Source: Kiritimatiellaceae bacterium (GTDB lineage Bacteria > Verrucomicrobiota > Kiritimatiellia > Kiritimatiellales > Tichowtungiaceae). Taken from it: a stretch of 64,000 nt of DNA. Below the pieces are notes generated by a model. The model worked only from the letters and a program-made list of their open reading frames with translations. It had not been told where the DNA came from and made no database searches. Both the position numbers and the translations under genes were made by a program. Shown in pieces: positions 1-9,845 of the stretch. Position 1 is the stretch's first letter. Every line of letters begins with the position of its first letter. Where the stretch lies: positions 347,153-411,152 of the forward strand of contig JABFQY010000005.1 of assembly GCA_013141415.1 (NCBI GenBank), read 5' to 3'.

Positions 1-2
1 AA

Positions 3-659
3 ACAATCAATCTGATCGATATGACCGCCACCTTTGCAGAACTGACGGGTGTAGCGCTCGCACCGGATGCCGCTCAGGACAGCATTAGTGTGAAGGGGGC
101 TCTACTGGGCGGCACGAGTAGCCGGACTGAAACCTCCGCAATGATCACGCACAGCACAGACGGAAATTTTGCGCTCCGTCAGGGCCAGTGGAAATATATT
201 GAGGGTAAACCGGCCTATCCATGGCCCGGGAAACTGGCCATGTTTGAAGAGGGTAAATCTTCCCAATTATACGACCTGCAGAATGATATTGGAGAAACAA
301 CAAACCTGCTTAGTCAGTATCCGGAAAAAGTGCGGGCAATGCAGGCGGAGATCGCCCGGCAGAGGGATCAGGGATTCAGTCGTCCCAGTGCTTTGCCATA
401 TGACCGCAACGATTCCCCTAAAATCGCGCCGACCGCCGCCGTTCCGGCGAAACCGACTGCAAAACTGGCCGCAAAACCGCCGCCTCGTGAGCAGACGTTT
501 ATGCAGCTGGATCGGGATGGTAGCGGAACATTGAGCCCGGATGAGTTTCTTCCGGCCTGTCCGCTCAAAGGAGATGCCGGCAAAGAAAGATTCCGGGATC
601 TGGATCGCAATGGAGACGGATATCTGTCGAAAGACGAGTTCATTAATGCCGGGAAATGA
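3..659 (+). CDS. C-terminal part of a secreted sulfatase with EF-hand tail (5' end outside window)
   Basis: The reading frame is open to the window edge, and codons before the first ATG (position 21) continue the motif NLIDMTATFAELTGVA. That matches the stretch of type I sulfatases where the central domain meets the C-terminal subdomain, so the gene starts upstream of the window. The following part (RQGQWKYIEGKP, then LYDLQNDIGETTNL) is the usual sulfatase C-terminal sheet. A Pro/Ala/Lys linker then leads to two EF-hand calcium loops (DRDGSGTLSPDE and DRNGDGYLSKDE). The formylglycine site is not in view. It is the first visible member of a same-strand gene run. A sulfate ester hydrolase acting outside the cytoplasm is the expected role; the substrate cannot be told. 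Confidence 0.85.
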   Translation, partial: TINLIDMTATFAELTGVALAPDAAQDSISVKGALLGGTSSRTETSAMITHSTDGNFALRQGQWKYIEGKPAYPWPGKLAMFEEGKSSQLYDLQNDIGETTNLLSQYPEKVRAMQAEIARQRDQGFSRPSALPYDRNDSPKIAPTAAVPAKPTAKLAAKPPPREQTFMQLDRDGSGTLSPDEFLPACPLKGDAGKERFRDLDRNGDGYLSKDEFINAGK

Positions 660-706
660 TTTATAAACCTGGACGAGAAAACGGAAGCCAGAGAAAGGAT
701 CAGGAA

Positions 707-1771
707 ATGAAAAAGTTAATCAGTATGCTGCTGCTATTCGGAATGGGGTCGTCAAGCTGGGCGGCGGTAGTGACGTACACACGTGTTGCGACAGGGAGTT
801 GGACGAATCTGGCGCAATGGAAAGATAATGCCACGGGGTCATTTGTTTTCTCAACCGTTCTGCCGGGAGCGGCGGATCTTGTAGTTATAAATAATAATCT
901 TAGCTTGACGGCGAATGCCGATGCGACCGTTGGAACTCTGCAAGTCGTGAATAATGCAACCGCCGGCACGTTGACTATGAACAGTGCAAATACGCTGAGC
1001 GCAGGTGTGCTTCAGGTCGGTGTTACTTCTACAGGGACTGGTATCGTGAATCAGACGGCGGGAACTATTTCGGCCATCACAACGACCGTAGGCCGTGCGA
1101 CGGGAAATGTTGGCACCTATAATCTGTCCGGAGGGAAGCTGGATGTGAAGTCGACGCTGACAGTCAGTGCGACGGGGCTTGTGGATGTGAAAGGTGGCAC
1201 ACTAAGCCTTTCGGGAGGCGGTACTCACACTATCAGTGGAGTCGGTACGATTAAGCTGTCCTCCGGTTTGTTTGAGATCGATGCGTCGATGGCAAACACC
1301 AACGTATTGAACTTCACGCCCGGCCTCTTTGACGTGAGCGGCGGAACTAATAATTTGGATGCTGTGGTGCGGGTGGGAAGTTTAACCGCCCAAACGGAAT
1401 TCAGGGTGGTGGGGGACGCTGCCACGATCAATATTTCCAAGTTGCAACAGGCGTCTTCTGTCACAACCAATGGTGTTTTTCATTTCATCTTCAATGCAAC
1501 CGGCATCAGCACCATCAATTCCAGTATCTTCCAAACTATGGACGGGGCAAAGATTGTGGTGGACGGCTCGGCCTACACCGGCCCCGACGGGACGTTCACC
1601 CTGTTTGATTCGCCGAATCTGTCGAGCCTTGTAGATACGAACAACATCACGATTACCGGGTTTGGCAGTAAAACTGTTTCTATTGTGCAGGATCAAAGCG
1701 CTGGCAAAGACTGGGTGCAGCTGGTGGTCGTTTCTCCGGTTAGATCCCTTTCGCTTGTCATTATCCAATAG
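707..1771 (+). CDS. Secreted beta-repeat surface protein, paralogue A
   Basis: 354 residues. I start at ATG 707 rather than an in-frame ATG at 656 because 707 follows AAAGGATCAGG and begins a clean signal peptide (MKKLISMLLLFGMGSSSWAA); 656 would overlap the upstream gene. The mature part is rich in Gly, Thr, Ser and Asn with regularly spaced strands (GTIKLSSG, GTYNLSGGKLDV), as in autotransporter-type right-handed beta-solenoids. No catalytic motif, C-terminal sorting signal or beta-barrel is visible. It is paralogous over most of its length to the proteins at 12599 and 18785; they share the signal peptide style, a W..L.QWKDNATGSF-type motif and a VLPG..D..VINN motif. It is probably a surface or extracellular glycan-contact protein. 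Function is unknown. Confidence 0.8.
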   Translation: MKKLISMLLLFGMGSSSWAAVVTYTRVATGSWTNLAQWKDNATGSFVFSTVLPGAADLVVINNNLSLTANADATVGTLQVVNNATAGTLTMNSANTLSAGVLQVGVTSTGTGIVNQTAGTISAITTTVGRATGNVGTYNLSGGKLDVKSTLTVSATGLVDVKGGTLSLSGGGTHTISGVGTIKLSSGLFEIDASMANTNVLNFTPGLFDVSGGTNNLDAVVRVGSLTAQTEFRVVGDAATINISKLQQASSVTTNGVFHFIFNATGISTINSSIFQTMDGAKIVVDGSAYTGPDGTFTLFDSPNLSSLVDTNNITITGFGSKTVSIVQDQSAGKDWVQLVVVSPVRSLSLVIIQ

Positions 1772-1839
1772 TTTTCAAAGAGACCGTTTAGATGTCTGTG
1801 GCGCCAGTCGATGGCTGGCGCTGATTTGGGAGTCGAAGC

Positions 1840-3531
1840 GTGAAACGCAAAAGGTTACTCACAACAACAGTAGTGGGGTCAGCAGGGCTGGCGCTGCTGA
1901 ATCCGCAGGTCGGCTATACGGCAGGAACTCCGGCGATCCGGCCCAATATCATTGTCGTTGTGATGGATGATTTCGGTCTCGGTCAGTGCGAGGCGTACAG
2001 CCGCACGCTGGGGGCGGGCGATATGGATCCGCATCTGGTCGAACTGGTCACCGGCGGACATCGTAATTTTAAGCAGCACGATCCGTCCGAAGGGTTGCAA
2101 GCGTCACGTCAGGCTATGCCTTTTTTGACAGGGCTGGCCGATGCCGGCGTGCGTTTTAATAACGCCTACTCGGCCTCTTCGCTCTGTGCTCCGTCGCGGC
2201 AGGCGCTTCTTTCCAGCCGTTACCCGCAACGCTGGGGAGTGTACAACAACGCCGCCGCCGATGAAACCGGCGTGCCGCTTGATCAGCGCTGTCTGCCCGA
2301 ATTGCTCCACGAAGCCGGTTACGCTACCGCCGCTATTGGCAAATGGCATGTGGCAAGGGTCGATGATTCGTTGCGCGACAAGGTACTTGATGCCGAAGGA
2401 TGGAAGGGTTCGCGCCACTGGATGCAACTGCGCAAGGCCAGTCCCGCGATGTACAAAAAAGCGATTGCTGAAACCGGGTATTGCGGCGCGAGCGTTTTCG
2501 CGCAGCATCCGTTGCGCCGGGGATTTGATTATTTCTTCGGCTACAACTGGTCCGGCGCCACCTATTACAAGGCCGATAACATCTGGGAAAATGACACATT
2601 TACAGGTGTGCGCCCCGACGGCGAGTACAACACCGAGCTGTTTACACAGAAGGCCGTTGATTTTCTTGATCGCACCCTGAAGGATGGAAAGCCTGCTTTT
2701 ATTTATCTCGGTTATCACGCGGTGCACGGCTCGCTGAATTATAAGCCGCCGCTGAAATATCTGGAAAAATTTAACAGTAAACAGGAATGGGTGAACAGTT
2801 TCTACGGACACGTCAACGCCGTGGACGAAGGGATCCGGTCTATCTTTGAAAAGCTGAAGTCTTATGGGCAGGCGGACAACACCCTTTTCATTTTCACTAC
2901 CGATAACGGAGCTTCCGGAAACTCGTACGGCGCGATTCTGCCGTTTAACGCACCGAGTAAGGGAGCCAAAGGAGAGGCCTGGCAGGGCGGGCACCGGGTG
3001 CCGATGATTGCTTCGTGGCCTGGACGCATCAAAACCGGACGGGTAGAGGAAGGACTGGTTTCTCTGATGGATATTATGCCGACAGCAGTCGAGGCCTCCG
3101 GGGCCCCTGTTCCGGCGGGGCTGGATGGACGCAGTCTGCTGCCGTTGCTGAACGGACGCGAAAAAGGGCCGGTGCATGACACGCTCTTTTTCTTCGGCAT
3201 CCATTCGACCATCTGGAGTTTCCCTGACGATCATTATAACGAAGGCGACGAGCGGCAGGCGCCTCTTTTTGCCGCCGCACGGCAGGGCGACTGGCTCTAC
3301 AAAGTGATCGGCTCCATTCCGCCCGGACTTTATCCGGACCTGCCGAACGGTCAGCCGAAACAGGTGCTACTTTTTAACATCAAGAATGACCCCGGCGAAA
3401 AAAATAATGTAATTGCCGGGAATCCTGAAGTTGCCGAGGCGCTGCGGAAGAAGCTGAACGGCTGGACGGCTGAAACCAAACCGCCGCTTTGGGTACTCAA
3501 AGAAAAATGGGAAGAGATCGTGCAACCGTGA
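1840..3531 (+). CDS. Secreted type I sulfatase (CAPSR)
   Basis: 563 residues, GTG start with GGGAG seven bases upstream. The N-terminus is a signal peptide ending near VGYTAG. PNIIVVVMDDFG (about residue 35) supplies the first metal-binding aspartates, and C116-A-P-S-R120 is the formylglycine-forming sulfatase signature. AAIGKWH is the conserved Lys/His strand and TTDNGA the second metal motif. Residues 50-100 hold a family insertion before the C-x-P-S-R motif. There is no EF-hand tail, unlike the flanking sulfatases. Formylglycine requires a maturase (FGE or anSME) that is not in this window. The signal peptide is nearly the same as that of the next gene. It hydrolyses a sulfate ester of an unknown glycan. 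Confidence 0.93.
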   Translation: MKRKRLLTTTVVGSAGLALLNPQVGYTAGTPAIRPNIIVVVMDDFGLGQCEAYSRTLGAGDMDPHLVELVTGGHRNFKQHDPSEGLQASRQAMPFLTGLADAGVRFNNAYSASSLCAPSRQALLSSRYPQRWGVYNNAAADETGVPLDQRCLPELLHEAGYATAAIGKWHVARVDDSLRDKVLDAEGWKGSRHWMQLRKASPAMYKKAIAETGYCGASVFAQHPLRRGFDYFFGYNWSGATYYKADNIWENDTFTGVRPDGEYNTELFTQKAVDFLDRTLKDGKPAFIYLGYHAVHGSLNYKPPLKYLEKFNSKQEWVNSFYGHVNAVDEGIRSIFEKLKSYGQADNTLFIFTTDNGASGNSYGAILPFNAPSKGAKGEAWQGGHRVPMIASWPGRIKTGRVEEGLVSLMDIMPTAVEASGAPVPAGLDGRSLLPLLNGREKGPVHDTLFFFGIHSTIWSFPDDHYNEGDERQAPLFAAARQGDWLYKVIGSIPPGLYPDLPNGQPKQVLLFNIKNDPGEKNNVIAGNPEVAEALRKKLNGWTAETKPPLWVLKEKWEEIVQP

Positions 3532-3561
3532 ACAGCAATCTGTTCGTGCGAAGCGGAGAAA

Positions 3562-5184
3562 ATGATGAAACGAAATAATCTACTCACACCGGCGGCGATG
3601 GGCTCCGTAGGACTGGCATTGCTGAATCCGCAGACCGGCCTGACCGCGCCATCGGCTAAGCCGAATATTGTATTTATTTATGCCGATGACTGGGGGTGGG
3701 GCGATCTGTCCAGCCACGGGCATCCCTACGTGAAGACCCCGAACCTTGACCGGTTGCGCGCCGAAGGAACCGACTTCACCCAGTTCAATGTGCTCAGTCC
3801 GGTTTGTTCCCCGAGCCGGGCGGCGGTGATGACGGGACACTATCCGGCACGGTACAGCATTCACCAGCATTTTGCCTCTCCGGAGCTGAATCGCACAAAC
3901 GGTATGCCGGACTGGCTGGATCCGCAGGCGGTTACAATTCCGAAACTGCTCAAACAGGCCGGATACAGCACGGCGCACTTCGGCAAATGGCATTTGACCG
4001 GCGGAGGGACTGCGGGGGCCCCGACGCCTGATGCCTACGGGTATGATGAATCGATTGTTTTCAATGGCGGTGCCGGCTGGCCTGCGGCGATTCGCGGGAA
4101 CGAACACGCTACGGCAGACAATACGGCAAAGTTTATTCTGGCTAATAAAGACCGGCCGTTTTTTGTGAATGTCTGGATTCATGAAAGCCATACACCGCAC
4201 ACGCCGACGGCAGAATCGATGGCCGAATACAGCCATCTGGACAACCGGCAGCAGGTGTACGCCGCCGTGATTGCCGATGGCGACAAGGCGGTTGGTGCCG
4301 TGCTGGCTGCGATCAAGGCCGCCGGTGTAGAACAAAACACACTCGTTATCTTTTCCAGCGACAACGGGCCGGAGTCTCAGGGGGAATCAGAGAGTCAGAA
4401 AAAACTGGGCAGCGGATACGGCACATACTACAGCGTTGGCCAGACCGGAGGTCTGCGCGGACATAAACGCAGTTTGTTCGAGGGTGGCGTTCGCGTGCCG
4501 TTCATTGTGCGCTGGCCCGGTAAAGTCCCGGCTGGAGTGGTTAATGACAAAACCGTGGTCACCGCGGTTGATCTATTACCGACATTCTGTGCCATTGCGG
4601 GAGTCAGTCTGCCTGCCGGGTACACTCCGGACGGCGAGAATATTTTGCCGGCCCTGACGGGTCATACACCGGTGCGCAACAAGCCCGTCTTCTGGGAATG
4701 GAAAGGTCATGCTGGCGAACCGGACTGGTGGCCGCGTCTGGCGGTGCGCGACGGCGACTGGAAGCTCGTGATGACCTATGATGGCAGTCGTGTCGAATTA
4801 CATCAGCTCATCAATGACCGCGCCGAGTCGAACGATGTATCGAAAGAGCACCCTGAAATCGTCAGCCGTCTGAGCAGACTGGCGCTCGACTGGAAAGCCA
4901 CTTTGCCGGCGGCACCGGATCATGAGTGCATCAGTAAAGCGGCCGAGCCGGTTAACGTTGAGCAGAAAGCCCCTGCAGCGGGAAGCCCGGCTGCCGCTAA
5001 ACAGACCGATCGTACCAAAGCCTTCGAGAGGATGGACAAGGATAAGAGTCAGGATCTGACCCTCGACGAGTACGTATCCGGACTGAAAGGGGAGGCTAAT
5101 CTTGAGGCCCGCTTCAAAAACTTTGATAAGGATGGTGACAGCAAACTGACGCGCAAAGAGTTCGTTACGCCGGGCGCGAAGTAA
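3562..5184 (+). CDS. Secreted type I sulfatase (CSPSR) with two C-terminal EF-hands
   Basis: 540 residues. Two ATGs stand in tandem (3562 and 3565); the GGAG at 3555-3558 is better spaced for 3565. The signal peptide (LALLNPQTGLTA) is followed by PNIVFIYADDWGWGD (metal site), C82-S-P-S-R86 (formylglycine site), HFGKWHL and FSSDNGPE (second metal site). A linker rich in Ala, Lys and Pro leads to two canonical EF-hand loops, D492-E503 and D522-E533. The architecture matches the sulfatase at 21696 and the partial one at the window start. The EF-hands are additional to the calcium site of the sulfatase fold and could stabilise the protein or dock it to a surface. Extracytoplasmic sulfate ester hydrolase; substrate unknown. 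Confidence 0.95.
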   Translation: MMKRNNLLTPAAMGSVGLALLNPQTGLTAPSAKPNIVFIYADDWGWGDLSSHGHPYVKTPNLDRLRAEGTDFTQFNVLSPVCSPSRAAVMTGHYPARYSIHQHFASPELNRTNGMPDWLDPQAVTIPKLLKQAGYSTAHFGKWHLTGGGTAGAPTPDAYGYDESIVFNGGAGWPAAIRGNEHATADNTAKFILANKDRPFFVNVWIHESHTPHTPTAESMAEYSHLDNRQQVYAAVIADGDKAVGAVLAAIKAAGVEQNTLVIFSSDNGPESQGESESQKKLGSGYGTYYSVGQTGGLRGHKRSLFEGGVRVPFIVRWPGKVPAGVVNDKTVVTAVDLLPTFCAIAGVSLPAGYTPDGENILPALTGHTPVRNKPVFWEWKGHAGEPDWWPRLAVRDGDWKLVMTYDGSRVELHQLINDRAESNDVSKEHPEIVSRLSRLALDWKATLPAAPDHECISKAAEPVNVEQKAPAAGSPAAAKQTDRTKAFERMDKDKSQDLTLDEYVSGLKGEANLEARFKNFDKDGDSKLTRKEFVTPGAK

Positions 5185-5206
5185 TTGCTGAGGAAACGCT
5201 CATGCG

Positions 5207-8200
5207 ATGAAAATCCACGTCAAAAAAACCGCTGTAATCACGCTGACCGTTGCGGCGTTCTTGCTCATGACGGAGCGGGCCGGGGCGGCCGACGGCACGT
5301 GGATGAATACGGTCAGCGGCGGTTTGTGGAGCGCGAGTAACAACTGGAGCGGCGGTGTGGTTGCCGACGGCTCCGCGTTCACGGCCGATTTCAGTACGAT
5401 TGACATTACCGCAACCCATACCATTTATCTGGATAGCGCCCGCACGATCGGCAAGTTGATTTTTGGCGACACGGCCACGGGGACAGCTGGCAGCTGGATT
5501 CTGGACAACAACGGCACGGCGGCAAATATTCTAACCCTCGCCGGAGGCACCCCCGCGATTACCGTGAATGCATTGGGTGCGGGCAAGAGCGCAACGATCA
5601 GCGCGAAGCTTGCCGGTTCGGCAGGGTTTGTCAAAGACGGTTCCGGCACACTGATCCTGACCACCAACAGCACCTGCACGGGGAACATAGTGATCGGCAA
5701 CGGTGTGCTGAATCTCTCTTCGGGAAGCAGCAACTTTCCAACGGTGCTTGCCAGTACAAATATCACGGTCGAGAGCGGCGGCACGCTGGCGATCACCGGC
5801 GGGAATATGCTCGGCGCTACGATGGCCGATAACTGTCAGCTCAACGTGCAAAACGGCGGAACGCTTCAACTGGACAAGATTTTAATTGCCAAGTATGCGC
5901 AGTTCGACACGGGGGCTTTGGTTTCGGGCGCGAACCTTATGTATTTTAACGCCACCAACTCTACGGTGAGTAATCTCCTGACCATCGGGTCGGTGGATTT
6001 CCCCGGCGCAGGTGTGATTCTGCGTCCGGATGGCGGGGCGGCTGACCCAACGCAGACGCTCAGGTTTGACGGCACCGGCGCCGGGGCCTCGATCAATACG
6101 CTTTATTTGCAAGCCGGCGTAAACACGGCATCGACCGGCATCCACAATTACATCATGGACATCGCCGACAGTGCCGCCGCCGTCAATGATTTGGCGGTCA
6201 CAACGCTGAATACGGCGGGCAACAATACGAACGGCGAGACGCGCATCATAACCAAGCAAGGGGCGGGCACCCTGCGGGTCAGTAATGACGTGGGTTCCAG
6301 CCCCGGAAATTTCAATCTGAACGTCAACGAAGGGACGATGATCTTCGGCGGCACCGCGAACTTTAAGAGTATGGCCGTAGGCGCCTCCGGTACGCTCCAG
6401 TTTGACAATACGGATAGTTTCACTGTCGCCGGTGTTATCAGCGGAAGCGGGGCGGTGATCAAGTCGGGTGCCGGCATGCTGACGTTGACCGGTACAAATA
6501 CGTTCACCGGTGCGACGATAATCAATAACGGCACGCTGACGGGCGTGACCGGCGGCGGAAGCTCCAGCGGCGCTGTTTTTGTGGCGGCCACGTCCGGCAA
6601 TTCGGCCACACTAAACATTGTGGTCACGGACACCGCGAAGCCGTGGACGTGTGCGGGCCTGACCGTCACCAATGCTGGCGGCAGCTCCAGTTTAAATTTC
6701 GACTTCGGCACGCAGGTTCCCGACGGCACCGTAGCGCCGTTGAAGGTTACTGGCGCCGCCACCTTTACCACGCCGCCGACTGTAACGGTTGAGCTGGGCG
6801 GCTCCGTCGGCCCCGTAGGTACACGATACCCGCTGATGACATGGGGCAGCGGAAACGTTGCGGCCCCTGCAACCGTGACGTTGATTAAGGACGGCATCAT
6901 CGCCGCCGCGCATTTGACGGTATCGGGCAGCACGCTGTATCTGGTGATGGACGCGCCACTCAACCACACGCTGCCTGCACGGGCCTTTGCCAACGCCAAA
7001 GATTACGGGTTTACGTGGTGGATCAATGATGTTCGCGTATCGTCCAACGTGTGGCGGATCAAAACGAGTCGCTATGCCATGTCTTTCGCGTATCGCGACC
7101 TGAACCTCACCACCATTTTCCCTCTTCTGGTCTCTGTTCCTGAATCTGCCGCTTTGGTTGAAAGCGAGCTTCAGAGTTTTCCAGCATCCGTTCCTGTTTC
7201 CGGCAGTTCCTGTACGCTGATTTCTTCAGGTGTTACCAACACGCTGGCCGCCTGCTCGACGAACGCTGTCAATAACGCGCAATTCATCGAGGCGGGCAAG
7301 TTCTTCCAGCACCGCTGGGATAAAATAAAAACGACGGCCGGGCCGACCGGTCTCAACACGAACCAAAGCGGGGTGGATATCTGCGCATGGCCTGATCGCG
7401 TCTCGATGGTTTACCGTGTCGTGCCGACGAATTCCATCAGTTCCGGCGGTCTCGATTACCGGCTTAATTTGAGTGCTCTTTACAGTAACCGGGTCACGAG
7501 CGGATCAGCGCAGGGTTTAATGGCCGCCAACGGCAGCGGGTATATCGTTTTCAAAAGTGCCGGGAGCAGCTCAATCGCCGTGAATCCCACCAATGCCGTC
7601 ATAACCGTTCATACCGATGGCGGCATCTGGAACGCAGGTGAAGAACGTTCTGTCGGGTTGATCATTTATCCCGTAACCAATGTGGCCGAAGCCATCGCAG
7701 AGACGGATGCCTTGGAAAATATTCCACTGGGGTTGACCGCTGATCAGATCGCTCCCGTGATGGAACCCAATCTGGCTGGGTATGATGCGGATCGCGGCTG
7801 TTATGTTATCAATATAAAAAACTACACAGGGTGGGATGATAACCGGTTTGAGCGCACGGTGATTACTCTGACCAATGCGACCTCCAGCGACCAGGTGGTA
7901 CGGCTGGATTTTGCCAAGACAAACGGGCTGTGGCCGGGGGCGGTCGGCACCGTGGTAATCCTCCGGGATTTGAATGGGAACCCTGTTGGGATTCCTGTTC
8001 AGCTCTCAAAAAACTGGCATCATGCGACAGAAGACCGCTGGATCGGCCCTTGGTTTCACGGGCTGACCATGCTTACTGTGCCTGCGAACACGGCGCTCAG
8101 TTTCGAGGCCGATGTGGTGACACAGAACTATGGCGGCATTCCGGCGGCCAGCCACGCGCAGCTTTGTCTTGTGGGCTATGCAGGCAACAACCAGCAATGG

Positions 8201-9832
8201 GATGAAGCTGCTATCGGATGCTGGAACGAAAGCCTTTGCTATGACCCGAATAGAAATTCGATTGGCACGGATTCGCGTCCTCTGCACCTTCTCGGCATAA
8301 ACGGGGAGACGAACCGGTGGACGGGTGGAAACTTCGGCGGATGTGACTTTTTAAATTACACCAATAGCGCCGGTGTCCGGCAATATCACAGCCGCATTCG
8401 CACCCAGTATAAGCATTACGGCCCGAACCTGACCGACGTTATCTTCGCCGGAAAAACCGCCGACTCCAGCATCGAGTTCACTTATAGCGCCGGTCTCTAC
8501 CGATCAAGCGACTATACGCGAGGGCTTCATCGCATCCGGTATGATGTCACGGCCAATACGGGCTTTAAGCGCATGGTATTTTTTCAGATGGGAGCCGACA
8601 GCTACAATTTCAATTCCGGTACCAACATGGCTTACGGCTACGGGAACCAGATCGCGCCTGTTCTCCAATGGACCAATATCAACCAGACCATACCCATTCA
8701 GTTGACCAATTCAACGCCTTGGTTTTCAACCATCGACGGCTTCACGGCCCAGAAAGTTGACGACGGCGTCACAAATTATTATCGCGCCGCCAACCGGGGA
8801 TTCATCATTCGTTCATGGAAAGCCAGAATCAACGGTCAGGACAATGTGAAGCCGTATTTTGTCTCCAGCGGAAATTGCGTTAACCTCGTTCCGCCCGCTG
8901 GCGTTTCCAACCTGCTTGCCGGTGACTATGTGGAGGCCGAGATCGAGCGAGTTTACCTGCCAAAAAATGCGGGTGATTACTACGGAAGCGACGCCAATCT
9001 GGTCGCAGCCATGGCGAGTTATGACAACACGCATAGCCTGGTTGCGCGCGAAGCGATCGGCAACAATTTGGCGGTGACGGTTCAGGCGGGCACGCTGACA
9101 CAGACCTACCCGCTGGCAATCGGAGTGACCAACGACTACGCGCAATTTTCGGTGACCGGTGGGATCGGGTATGTGCCGGTGACGTTTTCCGGATTGTCTG
9201 CGTATCAAAATCCGATGCTCGAAGAGCGGATCGGCACGGATTGGGCGGTGGTGGATCAGGCGGTTCACGGCAATGACTTCTGGCAGACCGACTATAACAG
9301 CACGAACCTCAGCTGGGAGATCACCTACAACCTTCCGCTGGGCAGCGCCGATTATCAGGATATTTCCGATCTTCGGACGAACGCCGTGACACGCACCTTC
9401 CGTTTCCGGAGTCTGAGTGATGTCACCACCGGACCCTTCGAGCTTTGGATTAACTTGTTCTCCGGCATTCCCGTCGTTGATCGCACGGCCGCAGCCGATC
9501 CGGACGGCGACGGGCGGAACAATCTGGAAGAATTCATCGCCGGAACCGATCCCAACGTGTTCGACTTTTCGGGATCCGATCTGAGCGGACTCACCATCAC
9601 AAATGCTTCGGCAAAAATTCTCGTAAACTTTACCGCCCATGCCGCGACCGGCAACGGCTACGCGGGGCTGACCCGCTGGTTCGATTTGCTCAACTCACTC
9701 AACCTTGCCGCCGGCCAGTGGTCGGGAGTGTCCGGTTACACCGGTATCGCCGGAGGAAACCAGGCGGTCACGCACACCAATGCGGCCGCTACGAACGCAG
9801 CTTTCTATAAACTTCAGATTCATCTCCAATGA
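5207..9832 (+). CDS. Giant secreted protein: autotransporter-type beta-repeats plus large uncharacterised domain
   Basis: 1541 residues. A signal peptide ends at about AGA/ADG; GAGGAAA lies 13 bases before the ATG. Residues 30-580 carry autotransporter-associated beta-strand repeats (GSGTLILTTNSTCTGN, GAGMLTLTGTNTFTGAT) and are closely paralogous to the PEP-CTERM protein at 15385 (both contain TVNALGAGKSATI). From about 585 the character changes to a long region rich in aromatic residues (DYGFTWWINDVRVSSNVW, EDRWIGPWFHG, IGCWNESLCYDPN, GGNFGGCDFLNYTN) that I cannot assign to a family. Near 1431 there is a thrombospondin-type-3-like calcium motif (DPDGDGRNNLEEFIAGTDP) and a short C-terminal beta domain. 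Position among sulfatases and esterases suggests glycan binding or cleavage, possibly a lyase or hydrolase; no catalytic residues can be named. Confidence 0.8.
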   Translation: MKIHVKKTAVITLTVAAFLLMTERAGAADGTWMNTVSGGLWSASNNWSGGVVADGSAFTADFSTIDITATHTIYLDSARTIGKLIFGDTATGTAGSWILDNNGTAANILTLAGGTPAITVNALGAGKSATISAKLAGSAGFVKDGSGTLILTTNSTCTGNIVIGNGVLNLSSGSSNFPTVLASTNITVESGGTLAITGGNMLGATMADNCQLNVQNGGTLQLDKILIAKYAQFDTGALVSGANLMYFNATNSTVSNLLTIGSVDFPGAGVILRPDGGAADPTQTLRFDGTGAGASINTLYLQAGVNTASTGIHNYIMDIADSAAAVNDLAVTTLNTAGNNTNGETRIITKQGAGTLRVSNDVGSSPGNFNLNVNEGTMIFGGTANFKSMAVGASGTLQFDNTDSFTVAGVISGSGAVIKSGAGMLTLTGTNTFTGATIINNGTLTGVTGGGSSSGAVFVAATSGNSATLNIVVTDTAKPWTCAGLTVTNAGGSSSLNFDFGTQVPDGTVAPLKVTGAATFTTPPTVTVELGGSVGPVGTRYPLMTWGSGNVAAPATVTLIKDGIIAAAHLTVSGSTLYLVMDAPLNHTLPARAFANAKDYGFTWWINDVRVSSNVWRIKTSRYAMSFAYRDLNLTTIFPLLVSVPESAALVESELQSFPASVPVSGSSCTLISSGVTNTLAACSTNAVNNAQFIEAGKFFQHRWDKIKTTAGPTGLNTNQSGVDICAWPDRVSMVYRVVPTNSISSGGLDYRLNLSALYSNRVTSGSAQGLMAANGSGYIVFKSAGSSSIAVNPTNAVITVHTDGGIWNAGEERSVGLIIYPVTNVAEAIAETDALENIPLGLTADQIAPVMEPNLAGYDADRGCYVINIKNYTGWDDNRFERTVITLTNATSSDQVVRLDFAKTNGLWPGAVGTVVILRDLNGNPVGIPVQLSKNWHHATEDRWIGPWFHGLTMLTVPANTALSFEADVVTQNYGGIPAASHAQLCLVGYAGNNQQWDEAAIGCWNESLCYDPNRNSIGTDSRPLHLLGINGETNRWTGGNFGGCDFLNYTNSAGVRQYHSRIRTQYKHYGPNLTDVIFAGKTADSSIEFTYSAGLYRSSDYTRGLHRIRYDVTANTGFKRMVFFQMGADSYNFNSGTNMAYGYGNQIAPVLQWTNINQTIPIQLTNSTPWFSTIDGFTAQKVDDGVTNYYRAANRGFIIRSWKARINGQDNVKPYFVSSGNCVNLVPPAGVSNLLAGDYVEAEIERVYLPKNAGDYYGSDANLVAAMASYDNTHSLVAREAIGNNLAVTVQAGTLTQTYPLAIGVTNDYAQFSVTGGIGYVPVTFSGLSAYQNPMLEERIGTDWAVVDQAVHGNDFWQTDYNSTNLSWEITYNLPLGSADYQDISDLRTNAVTRTFRFRSLSDVTTGPFELWINLFSGIPVVDRTAAADPDGDGRNNLEEFIAGTDPNVFDFSGSDLSGLTITNASAKILVNFTAHAATGNGYAGLTRWFDLLNSLNLAAGQWSGVSGYTGIAGGNQAVTHTNAAATNAAFYKLQIHLQ

Positions 9833-9845
9833 AAGGTCTCCAACG

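Noticed and set aside
656..706. ATG at 656 as start of the first surface protein
   Set aside because: It overlaps the stop of the sulfatase and adds 17 residues before a perfect signal peptide; ATG 707 has the ribosome site.
2104..3234. 376-codon open frame on the minus strand
   Set aside because: Antisense to a sulfatase with all conserved motifs; no ribosome site or domain.
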